From contig NZ_JACNMO010000012.1 of NCBI RefSeq assembly GCF_020622345.1, positions 81,873-145,872 on the forward strand: a DNA stretch of 64,000 bases, read 5' to 3'. A program made the position numbers and the translations under genes. Position 1 is the stretch's first letter, and each line of letters opens with the position of its first letter. The DNA is from Roseobacter weihaiensis. Lineage in GTDB: Bacteria > Pseudomonadota > Alphaproteobacteria > Rhodobacterales > Rhodobacteraceae. This document shows, one piece after another, positions 18,688 through 27,916 of the stretch. A model generated the notes under the pieces. It ran no database searches, was not told the DNA's origin, and worked only from the letters and a program-made list of their open reading frames with translations.

Positions 18688-19725
18688 TCAGCCCCCCATT
18701 CCCCAGCGGGCATAAGCGCCCCAGAACCAGTCGAATTTGGCGGCAAAGGCCACGAAGACCACCCAGACGAGGCTGAAGGGCAGGAACACTTTCCAGCCCA
18801 GCCGCATCAGCTGGTCGTAGCGGTAGCGCGGGGTGATCGCCTTGACCATCGCGAAGAGGAAGAAGAAGAACGCCATCTTCGCCACCATCCACAACGCGCC
18901 ATCGGGCAGGCCCGGAATGGGCGAGAGCCAGCCGCCGAAAAACAGCAGCGTGGTCAGCGCGCACATCAGGAAGATCGCGATGTATTCGCCCGCCATGAAC
19001 AGCAGGAACGGGGTGGAGGAGTATTCCACCTGATAGCCCGCCACCAGCTCGGATTCCGCTTCGGGCAGGTCAAAGGGCGGGCGGTTGGTTTCGGCCAAGC
19101 AACTGATAAAGAACAAAAAAACCATCGGAAAATGCGGCAACCAGTACCACGAGAAGAACCCGTAAGCGCCGTCCTGGGCGGCCACGATACCGCCGAAGTT
19201 CATCGACCCGGTCGAGATTATCACCCCGATGATAATGAGCCCGAGCGACACCTCGTAAGAAATCATCTGCGCCGCGGAGCGCAAGGAGCCCAGGAACGGG
19301 TATTTCGAGTTCGACGCCCAGCCCCCCATGATGACGCCGTAAACCTCCAGCGAGGAGACAGCGAAGACAAAGAGGATCGCCACGTTGATGTCGGACAAGA
19401 CCCAGGTCTCGTTGAACGGAATCACCGCCCAGGCGATCAGTGCCAGCACAAACGACGTCATCGGGGCCAGCATAAAGACGGTCTTGTCGGCCCCGGCGGG
19501 TACGACGACCTCCTTGACCACGTATTTCAGCGCATCGGCCACCGTCTGAAGCAGCCCAAAGGTGCCCACCACGTTCGGTCCGCGCCGCATCTGCACCGCG
19601 GCCCAGATCTTGCGGTCGCCGTAGACCAGAAACAGCAGCGACACCATCACGAAGCCCACGACCGCCAGCACCTGTGCCAGGATCAGAACGGCGATGCCGC
19701 CAGGAGTGGTAAAGAATTCAGCCAT
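18688..19725 (-). CDS. nuoH: NADH-quinone oxidoreductase subunit H
   Basis: A 345-residue membrane subunit that forms the quinone-binding site at the junction with the peripheral arm. The conserved cytoplasmic loop [18 protein letters not shown] is intact, as is [14 protein letters not shown] near the N-terminus. About eight membrane helices. It starts 6 nt after a small lipoprotein gene and is followed by orf87. Confidence 0.97.
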   Translation of the reverse strand: MAEFFTTPGGIAVLILAQVLAVVGFVMVSLLFLVYGDRKIWAAVQMRRGPNVVGTFGLLQTVADALKYVVKEVVVPAGADKTVFMLAPMTSFVLALIAWAVIPFNETWVLSDINVAILFVFAVSSLEVYGVIMGGWASNSKYPFLGSLRSAAQMISYEVSLGLIIIGVIISTGSMNFGGIVAAQDGAYGFFSWYWLPHFPMVFLFFISCLAETNRPPFDLPEAESELVAGYQVEYSSTPFLLFMAGEYIAIFLMCALTTLLFFGGWLSPIPGLPDGALWMVAKMAFFFFLFAMVKAITPRYRYDQLMRLGWKVFLPFSLVWVVFVAFAAKFDWFWGAYARWGMGG

Positions 19726-19731
19726 AGGTCC

Positions 19732-20115
19732 TCACACCGTCGGTATTCCGCTTTCCTGACACGCGGCTACGGTGACTTCGGCGTCGATTGTAGCGCGCCC
19801 GGCAGGCAGGGTTGGCGAGATGGTGTAAACAGCATCTGCCGCCCACACGCCACCCTCTTTGGTCAAATTTGTGCGCAAATGTCGTGCAAAACCATATCCC
19901 CGGTCGCGGGTATACCGCGCGGCCGCACATTCGGCATAGCGCTGCACATCTTTTTGGCTCTGTGCCTTGGTCATCGCCACATTCACCTGCACCAGATCTT
20001 CATCCAGCGCGGTGGTCTCAACGCCCAGATAATCGGGTATAAAGTCCTCTGCCGTGGGCACCGGTTGCGCACAGGCTGCAAGCGCGAGGGGGGATATCAG
20101 CACAAGGCGGGTCAT
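19732..20115 (-). CDS. Predicted lipoprotein of the nuo cluster, 127 aa
   Basis: A short lipoprotein signal [15 protein letters not shown] places the lipidated Cys at residue 15. The mature part includes helix-forming MTKAQSQKDVQRYAECAAARY and a strand-rich end (AVYTISPTLPAGRATIDAEV), with one cysteine in each half. Function unknown. Its ATG overlaps the stop of the preceding lipoprotein gene by 4 nt, and it ends 6 nt before nuoH, so it is a firm member of the operon. Confidence 0.7.
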   Translation of the reverse strand: MTRLVLISPLALAACAQPVPTAEDFIPDYLGVETTALDEDLVQVNVAMTKAQSQKDVQRYAECAAARYTRDRGYGFARHLRTNLTKEGGVWAADAVYTISPTLPAGRATIDAEVTVAACQESGIPTV

Positions 20116-20495
20116 TCACACGCCAGCCTTGGTTTTCGAAAACCCGTCACAATCCAATCGTCGCCCTGCGGCCTGGCCAACAGAGTGTAAACGCACTCCT
20201 GAGAATAGGGCTGGTAAGTTGTCGAGGTCGTCGTCGCTGTTGCCCAGCCGCCCGATCCGTAGATATTGGTCGTGGACGGTGTACTAACAGGGATAACACC
20301 AGAGTCAGTGATATTCCACTGGAATGCTCTTGCTCCGTCTGGCAAATCAAAAACCCCCGATGGTTGGCCGTAGTCAAGCATCGGTTCCGTGATCGAACCA
20401 CCAACGTAACCCTGCATGACCTGGCTTGCACAGCCTGAGAGCAAGAAAAAGAAACCAATCAAACCCAAACGGGTCATTTTCATACAACTTGTCAT
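20112..20495 (-). CDS. Predicted lipoprotein of the nuo cluster, 127 aa (Gly/Thr-rich)
   Basis: N-terminal signal with lipobox LLSGC (Cys near residue 22), followed by a short Gly/Thr/Ser-rich mature domain ([20 protein letters not shown]). The C-terminal part [20 protein letters not shown] resembles small outer-membrane-type lipoproteins in general pattern, but I cannot name a family. The start at 20495 overlaps the nuoG stop by 4 nt; an internal ATG at 20483 would give an equally good signal sequence. A+T content is higher than in nuoG. Confidence 0.65.
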   Translation of the reverse strand: MTSCMKMTRLGLIGFFFLLSGCASQVMQGYVGGSITEPMLDYGQPSGVFDLPDGARAFQWNITDSGVIPVSTPSTTNIYGSGGWATATTTSTTYQPYSQECVYTLLARPQGDDWIVTGFRKPRLACE

Positions 20496-22507
20496 TCCGC
20501 CGCCATTGCCTCCTGCCGACGCGCCTTGGCGTTGGCCGACAGCTCCGCCATCAGTTCCGAAGCGCGGGCAATCGGATTGGTCAGGTAGAAGTCCGTGATC
20601 GCTTCAGGGAATGGCCCCTCGCCCAGATCTCCTGGCTCCAGCGGCTGCCACTCGTTCTGCGGCACCTGATCGACCTGCCCCAAATGCGGCACCTCCTTGA
20701 CCAGCGCCTGACGCAGCTGCGCGATGCTGTCATAGGGCAGCTGCGCACCCATCTCGGCCGACAACGCTCGCAGGATCGCCCAGTTCTCCTTGGCCTCTCC
20801 GGGGGCAAAGCCTGCGCGCAGGGCCAGTTGCGGACGCCCCTCGGTATTCACGAAAAGCCCCGGTTCCTCTGTATAGGCCGCTCCCGGCAGAATGATATCG
20901 GCCCGGTGTGCGCCACGATCCCCATGGGATCCCTGATAAATCACGAAAGAGCCGTCAGCGATCTCAACCTCATCCGCGCCGAGGTTATAGATTACCTCCG
21001 CCTCTGACACCGCCTCAATGCCCCCCTCGTTCACCGCACCGATGTCGAGCGCGCCAACCCGCGCGGCTGCCGTGTGCAGCACCATGAAGCCCGAACCGGT
21101 CGCTTCCGCCAATGCCATGGCCTCGGCCAAGACTGCGGCCCCATCCGTTTCGCGCAGGGCGCCCATGCCGACGATGACGAGGCTTTCCTTCTCCTCAAGA
21201 GCGCTGTGATCCTGCGCCATCAACTTGCCCAGGGCGGCGCGATCGCTGCCGAAGTGCGTGTGCTCATACGTCAGGTCAACCGCTTGGCCCACCAGGGTGA
21301 TATCCGCCCCCTGCGTCCACGCCTTGCGGATCCGGGCGTTCAGCACAGGGGCCTCGACCGCCGGGTTTGCCCCGATCAGCAGAATGGCCTTTGCGGTATC
21401 GATGTCTGCGACCTTGGCGGTACCGACATAGGCGCTGCGGTTGCCCGCGGGCAGTTTTGCGCCGTCGGTACGGCATTCCACCACACCGCCCTGCCCTTCG
21501 ATCAGCTGCTTGAGCGCGAAAGCCGCCTCGACCGGTACGAGATCGCCCGCCAGACCGGCCACTTTTTTGCCTGCCATGGCCTGGGCTGCCGCCGTCAGGG
21601 CTTCGGGCCAGCTTGCGGGCCGCAGTTTGCCGTTCTCGCGGATATAGGGTTTGTCCAGCCGCTGCCGCCGCAGCCCGTCCCAGACAAAGCGCGTCTTGTC
21701 GGAAATCCACTCCTCGTTCACGCCATCATGGTTGCGCGGCAGAAAGCGCATCACTTCGCGCCCCTTCGTGTCCACGCGGATGTTGGAGCCGAGCGCATCC
21801 ATCACGTCCACGCTCTCGGTCTTGGTCAGCTCCCAGGGCCGCGCGGTAAAGGCATAAGGCTTCGAGACCAGCGCCCCCACGGGGCACAGGTCAATGATAT
21901 TGCCCTGCAAATTGCTGTCCAGCGTCTGCCCCAGATACGACGTGATTTCCGCATCCTCGCCGCGCCCGGTCTGTCCCATCTGGTGAATGCCCGCCACTTC
22001 GGTGGTAAACCGCACGCAGCGCGTGCAGGAAATGCAGCGCGTCATATGGGTCTCGACCAGCGGGCCAAGGTCCAGATCCTCCGTCGCGCGCTTGGGCTCG
22101 CGGTAGCGGCTGAAATCCACCCCGTAGGCCATCGCCTGATCCTGCAGGTCGCATTCGCCGCCCTGATCGCAGATCGGGCAATCCAGCGGGTGGTTGATCA
22201 GCAGGAACTCCATCACCCCCTCGCGGGCCTTCTTGACCATGGGCGAGTTGGTCTTGACCACCGGCGGCTGACCTTCGGGACCGGGGCGCAAATCCTTGAC
22301 CTGCATCGCACAGGAGGCCGCAGGTTTCGGCGGCCCGCCCACCACTTCCACCAGGCACATGCGGCAGTTGCCCGCGATGCTCAGCCGTTCGTGGTAACAA
22401 AAGCGCGGGATTTCGATGCCCGCCTCTTCACAGGCCTGGATAAGGGTCATCGCCCCTTCGACCTCGACCTCTTTGTCGTCGATTATGACCTTGCGCAGAT
22501 CGCTCAT
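20492..22507 (-). CDS. nuoG: NADH-quinone oxidoreductase subunit G
   Basis: A 671-residue iron-sulfur subunit of the peripheral arm, of the length of the mitochondrial 75-kDa type rather than the longer E. coli form. The 2Fe-2S N1b ligands are Cys37, 48, 51 and 66; N5 ligands are His106, Cys110, 113 and 119; N4 uses Cys158, 161 and 164 plus the Cys in [14 protein letters not shown]. The molybdopterin-oxidoreductase-like domain follows with no visible active site. It starts 40 nt after the DUF5333 gene. Confidence 0.97.
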   Translation of the reverse strand: MSDLRKVIIDDKEVEVEGAMTLIQACEEAGIEIPRFCYHERLSIAGNCRMCLVEVVGGPPKPAASCAMQVKDLRPGPEGQPPVVKTNSPMVKKAREGVMEFLLINHPLDCPICDQGGECDLQDQAMAYGVDFSRYREPKRATEDLDLGPLVETHMTRCISCTRCVRFTTEVAGIHQMGQTGRGEDAEITSYLGQTLDSNLQGNIIDLCPVGALVSKPYAFTARPWELTKTESVDVMDALGSNIRVDTKGREVMRFLPRNHDGVNEEWISDKTRFVWDGLRRQRLDKPYIRENGKLRPASWPEALTAAAQAMAGKKVAGLAGDLVPVEAAFALKQLIEGQGGVVECRTDGAKLPAGNRSAYVGTAKVADIDTAKAILLIGANPAVEAPVLNARIRKAWTQGADITLVGQAVDLTYEHTHFGSDRAALGKLMAQDHSALEEKESLVIVGMGALRETDGAAVLAEAMALAEATGSGFMVLHTAAARVGALDIGAVNEGGIEAVSEAEVIYNLGADEVEIADGSFVIYQGSHGDRGAHRADIILPGAAYTEEPGLFVNTEGRPQLALRAGFAPGEAKENWAILRALSAEMGAQLPYDSIAQLRQALVKEVPHLGQVDQVPQNEWQPLEPGDLGEGPFPEAITDFYLTNPIARASELMAELSANAKARRQEAMAAE

Positions 22508-22547
22508 ATCATGTGCCTCTATCTGATGCGCACCGGGCGCTCAATGG

Positions 22548-22955
22548 TTAGTCGGAGGCGCGCAGCAGCGCCCCTATTTGTGAGTTCTGCGCAATCTCGG
22601 CCTGGCCAAGCGCACAGTATCCTTGTTCATCCTGGCCCAGATTGCGGGCCGCCATATAGTCCGCCGCGCGGGCGCGCAGCCTGTCCTTTTCGGTATCAGA
22701 TTCAATATGGGTCCTGATTTCGCTTTCACTATACCCCAAGCTGGCCGCTTCGCGCTGCAGATCGCGCAACACCCCAAGGGCGCGGAACAGACGCGCCGAT
22801 ATTGTCGGGCAATTCTCGCGAATCTCATGCGCCAGCCCGATGGCGAAAAGCTGGGCGTCAATCTGCGGCACATCGCGCAACGCCGGTTTGGCGAGCACGC
22901 CGCCCGGCAGAGATATCCCAAGGGCCAGCACTGCGCCTGTCATTGCCGCACGCAT
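22548..22955 (-). CDS. DUF5333 family exported protein
   Basis: A 135-residue protein with a Sec signal (MRAAMTGAVLALGISLPGG, probable cleavage after VLA). The mature part matches my memory of DUF5333 proteins of Rhodobacterales nuo clusters: helical, with ESDTEKDRLRARAADYM and the ending CALGQAEIAQNSQIGALLRA. Two cysteines (NCPTI and YCALG) could pair in the periplasm. Its fixed location beside nuoG suggests a role in building or stabilising complex I, but no function is known to me. Confidence 0.78.
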   Translation of the reverse strand: MRAAMTGAVLALGISLPGGVLAKPALRDVPQIDAQLFAIGLAHEIRENCPTISARLFRALGVLRDLQREAASLGYSESEIRTHIESDTEKDRLRARAADYMAARNLGQDEQGYCALGQAEIAQNSQIGALLRASD

Positions 22956-23028
22956 TCTATCTCTCCTTTGGCGGCAGGACCCCGCACGCTGGCGCGAACC
23001 GATGCCGCACGATATGCCACGGGGGGCG

Positions 23029-23355
23029 TCATTCCCGGCAGCTTCCCTGCAAGGTCAGCGTGTCGCCGGTGATGGGCAGGCTCTCATCGGGGCTGTCAGG
23101 ACCCACAAGCCAGACGATATCCGACCGTCCATATCGGTTGACACAATAGATCGTCGCCTCATAGCGCGCCGCCTCCCGTGCGCCTGTCAAAGAGGCAGAC
23201 GCCGGACGCGCTGTCACGACAAAATCCTGACGGTTGCCGCGCTCCGTGTTGAGTCTCGTGTTAAAAAAAACACCATCAAACGCGACATCGTCATCATCCG
23301 GACCACAGGCCGTCAGCGCAAGCGCTATGAGTGTCAAGGCTGCTACTGCGCGCAT
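23029..23355 (-). CDS. Predicted lipoprotein of the nuo cluster, 108 aa
   Basis: Signal MRAVAALTLIALALTAC with the lipidated Cys at 17, then GPDDDD and a small strand-rich domain (YEATIYCVNRYGRSDIVWLV). Two further cysteines (IYC and QGSC) may form a disulfide. The start at 23355 follows GGAG in CGGAGTAAGAAC and sits 4 nt after the DUF3291 stop; a TTG at 23373 is in frame but would add residues before the signal. Function unknown. Confidence 0.68.
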   Translation of the reverse strand: MRAVAALTLIALALTACGPDDDDVAFDGVFFNTRLNTERGNRQDFVVTARPASASLTGAREAARYEATIYCVNRYGRSDIVWLVGPDSPDESLPITGDTLTLQGSCRE

Positions 23356-23359
23356 GTTC

Positions 23360-23860
23360 TTACTCCGCTGCAACCGGGGGGCACCGGTTGTCCTTCCACC
23401 TGCTGGCCTCTTTCAGATAAGACCACCCAAAGGCGTGATCGCTGTCGCCGTTTTGCCTCAAGTGCTCAAGCCGCGCCAGCGCCTCGTCCAGCGTCGGCTC
23501 ATGGCCTTCGGGCACCCACCACATCACGAAATGCATCTCTCCGAGCACCTCGAACCACTCCTGACGGCGCGCGTAGAACTGCTTGTGGATCGTGCCCCAG
23601 ACAAACTGCTCCAGCGCCTCGACGCTTTCCCAAACCGTGAGGTTCGAGACATAGAGCGGATCGCCATCAATGGCGTTTTCCGTATTCCCGGTGCCCGGCG
23701 CGCCCGAGCCTTCCATCATCCAGACGAACCCCGGCATGCGCTTGCCCAGCCCATTGATCCGGTCGAGGTTCGCCATGAACTCCGCGACACGCGGATCATC
23801 CGTTGGGGCGGCAAGGCGGCCTACGTTGAGTTCGGCGAGGTGTTTGGCGTGTTCAACCAT
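23360..23860 (-). CDS. DUF3291 domain protein
   Basis: A 166-residue soluble protein of the dimeric alpha/beta barrel type: LAELNVGRLAAPTDDPRVAE, LYVSNLTVWESVEALEQFVW, RRQEWFEVLGEMHFVMWWVP. This matches the DUF3291 pattern, related to small monooxygenase/stress folds. No catalytic motif can be named. It overlaps the upstream orf139 by 8 nt and the lipoprotein gene follows 4 nt later. Its presence between nuoF and nuoG is not explained by any known step of NADH oxidation. Confidence 0.8.
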   Translation of the reverse strand: MVEHAKHLAELNVGRLAAPTDDPRVAEFMANLDRINGLGKRMPGFVWMMEGSGAPGTGNTENAIDGDPLYVSNLTVWESVEALEQFVWGTIHKQFYARRQEWFEVLGEMHFVMWWVPEGHEPTLDEALARLEHLRQNGDSDHAFGWSYLKEASRWKDNRCPPVAAE

Positions 23861-24272
23861 GAACTTCCTCGCCGCATACTTCGTCAGGCGTTTTTACTTC
23901 GCCTGTGCACAAACCCCCAAACCGGAAGTCCAGTCCGTTTGGCAAACGCTCAACAAGTTCAACGGGACCAGGCAACATATTGAATCTTTGGCAGGTTACA
24001 TAAATCATGAAATGCGACAGCCCATCGGCGTGCCGCTCATCAAGCAACACGTCAAAAGACAGCACAAACTCGAAGCGTTGTTCCGAGATCGGAATACTAT
24101 CAATCACAATATGACCTTCGGAACCATCCCATGAAAAAGCAGCGCCGGATAGATGGGTGTATTCGCCAGTTCCACACGGTTCAGGAATGTGGATACCATG
24201 CGCGAATGCGGCGCCACCGACTAAGATCAAAGCGCACGGCAACGCCGCTGTACCTGGCCAGAGTTGTATCAT
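23853..24272 (-). CDS. Predicted exported protein of the nuo cluster, 139 aa
   Basis: Unrecognised protein with a signal peptide ending near GGAAFA/HGIH. The mature part begins HGIHIPEPCGTGEYTHLS and has strand-like segments, with Cys in EPCGTG, YVTCQ, GGLCTG and DEVCG, an even number suited to disulfides. The ATG at 24272 overlaps the last base of the nuoF stop (TGATG); a GTG at 24275 is an alternative. Composition is clearly more A+T-rich than nuoF, pointing to a later arrival. Confidence 0.62.
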   Translation of the reverse strand: MIQLWPGTAALPCALILVGGAAFAHGIHIPEPCGTGEYTHLSGAAFSWDGSEGHIVIDSIPISEQRFEFVLSFDVLLDERHADGLSHFMIYVTCQRFNMLPGPVELVERLPNGLDFRFGGLCTGEVKTPDEVCGEEVHG

Positions 24273-25567
24273 CACTCCGCCGCCACAGCGCTCACGCGGC
24301 CCGTCCGCTTGTGCTTGATCCGGTCCTCGATCTCGTCGCGGAAGTGGCGGATCAGGCCCTGAATGGGCCAGGCCGCAGCATCACCAAGCGCGCAGATCGT
24401 GTGGCCTTCGACCTGCTTTGTCACATCGAGCAGCATGTCGATCTCCTCGACCTCCGCCTCACCGGTGACCAGCCGGTCCATCACCCGCATCATCCAGCCC
24501 GTGCCTTCGCGGCAGGGCGTGCACTGGCCACAGGACTCGTGCTTGTAGAACTTCGACAGACGCCAGATCGCCTTGATCACATCCGTCGAATTGTCCATCA
24601 CGATCACCGCCGCCGTGCCAAGACCCGACCGCTGCTCGCGCAGGTAGTCGAAATCCATGATCGCGTCTTTCATGTCCTTGCCGGGGATCAGCGGCACCGA
24701 GGACCCGCCCGGAATGACGGCCTTGAGATTGTCCCAGCCGCCGCGAATACCGCCGCAATGGGTCTCGATCAGCTCCTCGAAACTGATCGACATCGCCTCT
24801 TCGACGACGCAGGGATTGTTCACATGGCCCGAAATCGCAAAGAGTTTCGTCCCTGCGTTGTTGGCGCGCCCAAAGCTTGAAAACCACTCCGGCCCGCGCC
24901 GCAGGATCGTGGGCACAACGGCGATGCTTTCGACGTTGTTCACCGTGGTCGGACAGCCGTAGAGCCCGGCGCCCGCCGGGAACGGCGGCTTCATGCGCGG
25001 CATGCCCTTCTTGCCCTCGAGGCTTTCCAGCAGGGCGGTCTCTTCACCGCAAATGTAAGCGCCCGCGCCGTGGTGCAGGTAGATGTCGAAATCCCAGCCG
25101 GAGCCTGCGGCATTCTTGCCCACCAGCCCGGCATCATAGGCCTCGTCAATCGCGGCCTGCAGCGCCTCTTTCTCGCGGATGTATTCGCCGCGGATGTAGA
25201 TGTAGCAGGCATGCGCATTCATCGCGAAAGAGGCAATCAGGCAGCCCTCGACCAATGTATGCGGATCGTGGCGCATGATCTCGCGGTCCTTGCAGGTGCC
25301 CGGCTCGGATTCGTCGGCATTGACCACCAGGTAAGCGGGCCGCCCGTCACTTTCCTTGGGCATGAACGACCATTTCAGACCGGTCGGGAAGCCAGCACCG
25401 CCCCGGCCCCGCAGGCCAGAGGCTTTCATCTGGTCCACAATCCAGTCCCGACCCTTCTGGATGATGCCCGCTGTGCCATCCCAATGGCCGCGCTGTTGCG
25501 CGCCCTTGAGCGTGCGGTCATGCATCCCGTAGATGTTGGTAAAGATGCGATCTTTATCCTGAAGCAT
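24272..25567 (-). CDS. nuoF: NADH-quinone oxidoreductase subunit F
   Basis: A 431-residue flavoprotein that oxidises NADH. Visible: [16 protein letters not shown] (NADH/FMN region near residue 51), [17 protein letters not shown] (FMN binding), and the N3 cluster motif [16 protein letters not shown] with the fourth Cys in [15 protein letters not shown]. The start at 25567 ([14 protein letters not shown]) leaves 13 nt after DUF5337; the longer open frame upstream is basic and unlike the family. Confidence 0.97.
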   Translation of the reverse strand: MLQDKDRIFTNIYGMHDRTLKGAQQRGHWDGTAGIIQKGRDWIVDQMKASGLRGRGGAGFPTGLKWSFMPKESDGRPAYLVVNADESEPGTCKDREIMRHDPHTLVEGCLIASFAMNAHACYIYIRGEYIREKEALQAAIDEAYDAGLVGKNAAGSGWDFDIYLHHGAGAYICGEETALLESLEGKKGMPRMKPPFPAGAGLYGCPTTVNNVESIAVVPTILRRGPEWFSSFGRANNAGTKLFAISGHVNNPCVVEEAMSISFEELIETHCGGIRGGWDNLKAVIPGGSSVPLIPGKDMKDAIMDFDYLREQRSGLGTAAVIVMDNSTDVIKAIWRLSKFYKHESCGQCTPCREGTGWMMRVMDRLVTGEAEVEEIDMLLDVTKQVEGHTICALGDAAAWPIQGLIRHFRDEIEDRIKHKRTGRVSAVAAE

Positions 25568-25580
25568 ACCGCTTCCCCTT

Positions 25581-25829
25581 TTACCTGTCCTCGCGCGCGG
25601 CCTTGCGCGCACGTTTCAATTGCATCGAGACGATAAACGACCACAAGAGGGCCGCCAGAGCGAAGAGATCAATGAGGATCGACTGCCTTGACGTTAGCCC
25701 GATCTTGGGCGCCAGCCACAACGACAGCATCCAAAGCACCATGGTCCCCACAATCACGAGGCTGACCATCCGTCCTTTGGCGGCCAAGGCACGCTCCCGC
25801 GCCTCGGCCGATTGTTCTTGCGCACTCAT
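25581..25829 (-). CDS. DUF5337 family membrane protein
   Basis: An 82-residue protein with two membrane helices ([20 protein letters not shown] and [20 protein letters not shown]) and basic ends ([10 protein letters not shown]). The N-terminal part [16 protein letters not shown] matches the DUF5337 proteins found in nuo clusters of Rhodobacterales. A two-helix accessory subunit or assembly factor of complex I is plausible but unproven. It lies between the H3TH protein gene and nuoF. Confidence 0.78.
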   Translation of the reverse strand: MSAQEQSAEARERALAAKGRMVSLVIVGTMVLWMLSLWLAPKIGLTSRQSILIDLFALAALLWSFIVSMQLKRARKAAREDR

Positions 25830-25853
25830 GAAGCCTCCTAGCTTCGTCTTGGA

Positions 25854-26501
25854 TCAGCCTTTGGCTTTTGCCAGCGCCTTGGCCTGACCGACCCAGTCGT
25901 CCCGTTCGATACGTCCTTTGAAGCGCAGGCGCTCATCCACCCACGCGATATCTTTCTTTTTCAGCTTGGCGACCTGCTCGTAATGCCAGATGCCAAGCTC
26001 GTTGAGGGTCTGCTCCAGCTTGGGGCCGACGCCGCTGATCTTCTTGAGATCGTCCGCCTGGCCACCCTCCGGGGCATCCCGCATCAGCGCGGGTCGCGCA
26101 TCTGTTTCTTTTGCAGCGGGTTTCGCCTTCGCGGGCGTCGCCTGCTTGGCAGGCGACTTTGCAGCCGGCGCTTTCGCGGGTGCCGGTTTTTCAGCAGCTT
26201 TTACCGCCGCCGGGGCGGCAGCGGCAACCGGTGCGGCGGCCTTCGGCGCTGGCGCTTCGGGTTTTTCAGGCGCCGCCGGTGTGTTCAGCTTGACCTCGCC
26301 CGGACCGGGCAACGGACGCGTCATCACAAAGCTGATGATGCCGCCAAAAATGAGAAAGACCAGGAATCCAACAAAGGCGCCCTGCAGGAAACTCCAGTTT
26401 TCCCCCAGCACCCACAGCAGCGTGCCGGCCAGAGTGCCGCCGGCCAATGCCACAAGCCAGCTGCCAATCGCCATTCCAATCATTCCTTTGTTGCTATCCA
26501 T
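25854..26501 (-). CDS. Membrane-anchored H3TH/helix-hairpin-helix protein
   Basis: A 215-residue protein with two N-terminal membrane helices (residues about 9-32 and 38-60), an Ala/Pro/Lys-rich linker (about 70-140), and a C-terminal helix-hairpin-helix domain (147-215: DDLKKISGVGPKLEQTLNEL, ending WVGQAKALAKAKG). The domain belongs to the COG3743 'flap-endonuclease-like H3TH' type, named for its fold; nuclease activity is not implied. The same domain ends NuoE next door, with about half of the residues identical. GAGAGG before the ATG supports the start. Confidence 0.8.
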   Translation of the reverse strand: MDSNKGMIGMAIGSWLVALAGGTLAGTLLWVLGENWSFLQGAFVGFLVFLIFGGIISFVMTRPLPGPGEVKLNTPAAPEKPEAPAPKAAAPVAAAAPAAVKAAEKPAPAKAPAAKSPAKQATPAKAKPAAKETDARPALMRDAPEGGQADDLKKISGVGPKLEQTLNELGIWHYEQVAKLKKKDIAWVDERLRFKGRIERDDWVGQAKALAKAKG

Positions 26502-26530
26502 AGCGGCCTCTCTTTCGGTTATTTACGCAA

Positions 26531-27610
26531 TCACTTTTTATAAATACCGTCTTTTTCCGCCCTTTGGGAAAATTCTGTGTCCTGCCCGTCAGCAAGGGCT
26601 TTGGCCTGTGCGACCCAGCCATCTCTGCTGACGCGGCCCTTGAACCCCACAAAGCTTTCGTCCGCCCAGGCCACTTCATCCTCGGACCAGCTTGCAATCT
26701 GGTCAAAATGATAAATGCCGATGTCATTCAGCATCCCCTCAAGCTTGGGGCCGATCCCCTTGATGAGCTTGAGATCATCCGCCCCGTTCTCGCGCGGGCC
26801 TTTCAGCGTGCCGGGTTTCACGCCTGCGGGCACCTCGGTCACCTGCTCCGGCGCAGGTTTCCTTTTCGCTTTGGGCTTGGGGGCCGGGGCTGCATTTTCG
26901 TTTGCGCCCTGCCAGGGCATCCGCAGGGGCACTTCGGTCCCGTCGATACGCTTGACCGTATCGCCCAGATCCACCGCCAGCTGGACGGAGGCATTGTACT
27001 GTGTTTTGCCGCTGTCATAGTCGGTGAGGCTGGTCAGCCCCTTGAGCGGCTCTGCCGCGTAGCGTCCGTTCTGCGGCCCCGGCACGGGCACTTTGCCCGC
27101 TGCCAACTCGTCAATGATCTCCCCCAGGCGCGCGGCCGTCAAATCCTCGTAGTAGTCTTTGCCGATCTGCGCCATCGGGGCGTTCGAACACGATCCAAGA
27201 CACTCCACCTCTTCCCATGAGAAATTCCCGTCCACAGACAATTGATGTGGCTCGGCGGCGATCTTTTCCTTGCAGACCGCCACCAGGTCTTCCGCGCCGC
27301 AGATCATGCAGGACGTTGTACCGCAAACCTGAATATGGGCAATGGCACCAACGGGTTGGAGCTGGAACATAAAGTAAAACGTCGCCACTTCCAGCGCCCG
27401 GATGTAGCTGAGATCCAGCATATCCGCGACCGTTTCAATCGCGGGCTTGGAAAGCCAGCCCTCCTGCTCCTGCGCCCGCCAAAGGATCGGAATAATGGCC
27501 GAGGCCTGCCGCCCCTCGGGGTATTTGGTCATCTGCCCTTCCGCCCAAGCCTGGTTGGCGGGTGTGAAAGCAAAGCTTGAAGGTTGGTCGGGATGAAGTC
27601 TGCGGAGCAT
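26531..27610 (-). CDS. nuoE: NADH-quinone oxidoreductase subunit E with C-terminal H3TH extension
   Basis: A 359-residue protein, far longer than the usual NuoE (about 165-240). Residues 1-200 are the thioredoxin-like 2Fe-2S domain; N1a ligands are Cys96, 101, 137 and 141 (VCGTTSC and ECLGSC). A linker rich in Ala/Pro/Lys (about 225-265) leads to a helix-hairpin-helix domain at about 273-340 ([20 protein letters not shown] ... WVAQAKALA) closely related to the separate protein encoded just downstream. The extension is probably involved in complex I structure or assembly. It starts 39 nt after orf88. Confidence 0.95.
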   Translation of the reverse strand: MLRRLHPDQPSSFAFTPANQAWAEGQMTKYPEGRQASAIIPILWRAQEQEGWLSKPAIETVADMLDLSYIRALEVATFYFMFQLQPVGAIAHIQVCGTTSCMICGAEDLVAVCKEKIAAEPHQLSVDGNFSWEEVECLGSCSNAPMAQIGKDYYEDLTAARLGEIIDELAAGKVPVPGPQNGRYAAEPLKGLTSLTDYDSGKTQYNASVQLAVDLGDTVKRIDGTEVPLRMPWQGANENAAPAPKPKAKRKPAPEQVTEVPAGVKPGTLKGPRENGADDLKLIKGIGPKLEGMLNDIGIYHFDQIASWSEDEVAWADESFVGFKGRVSRDGWVAQAKALADGQDTEFSQRAEKDGIYKK

Positions 27611-27649
27611 TTCGGTGTCCTTTGCGCGCCCTGCGGCACATCGATGTCA

Positions 27650-27916
27650 TTAGAGGCGTTCAACAGCGCGTTTGGGGTCGGAGTTTGTCCAAAGGCGGGG
27701 TGCGATCTCACACTCCGCACTACCGTCAGGGCAAAGCTTCGGCACCTTATAACACTCCGCGCCTGGCTGCGGGTTGGTCCAGAGTCTCGGTCTGTCGCAT
27801 GTAGTGCCATCGGCCTGCCGGGCATCGGGCGCATCTGAGCCGCTCATGGGCGCATGAAATTTCACGACAAGCGCCACAGCGATACAGAGTGTCAGGGCAA
27901 TCAACCTGCCGGTCAT
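27650..27916 (-). CDS. Small exported or membrane-anchored protein of the nuo cluster, 88 aa
   Basis: The N-terminus [20 protein letters not shown] is a signal anchor or uncleaved signal. The rest holds two copies of PRLWTN ([11 protein letters not shown] and [10 protein letters not shown]) and cysteines in GTTCD, AECY, KLCPDG and AECE, so a small disulfide-stabilised periplasmic repeat domain is likely. The ATG overlaps the nuoD stop by 4 nt. I do not recognise a family. Confidence 0.6.
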   Translation of the reverse strand: MTGRLIALTLCIAVALVVKFHAPMSGSDAPDARQADGTTCDRPRLWTNPQPGAECYKVPKLCPDGSAECEIAPRLWTNSDPKRAVERL

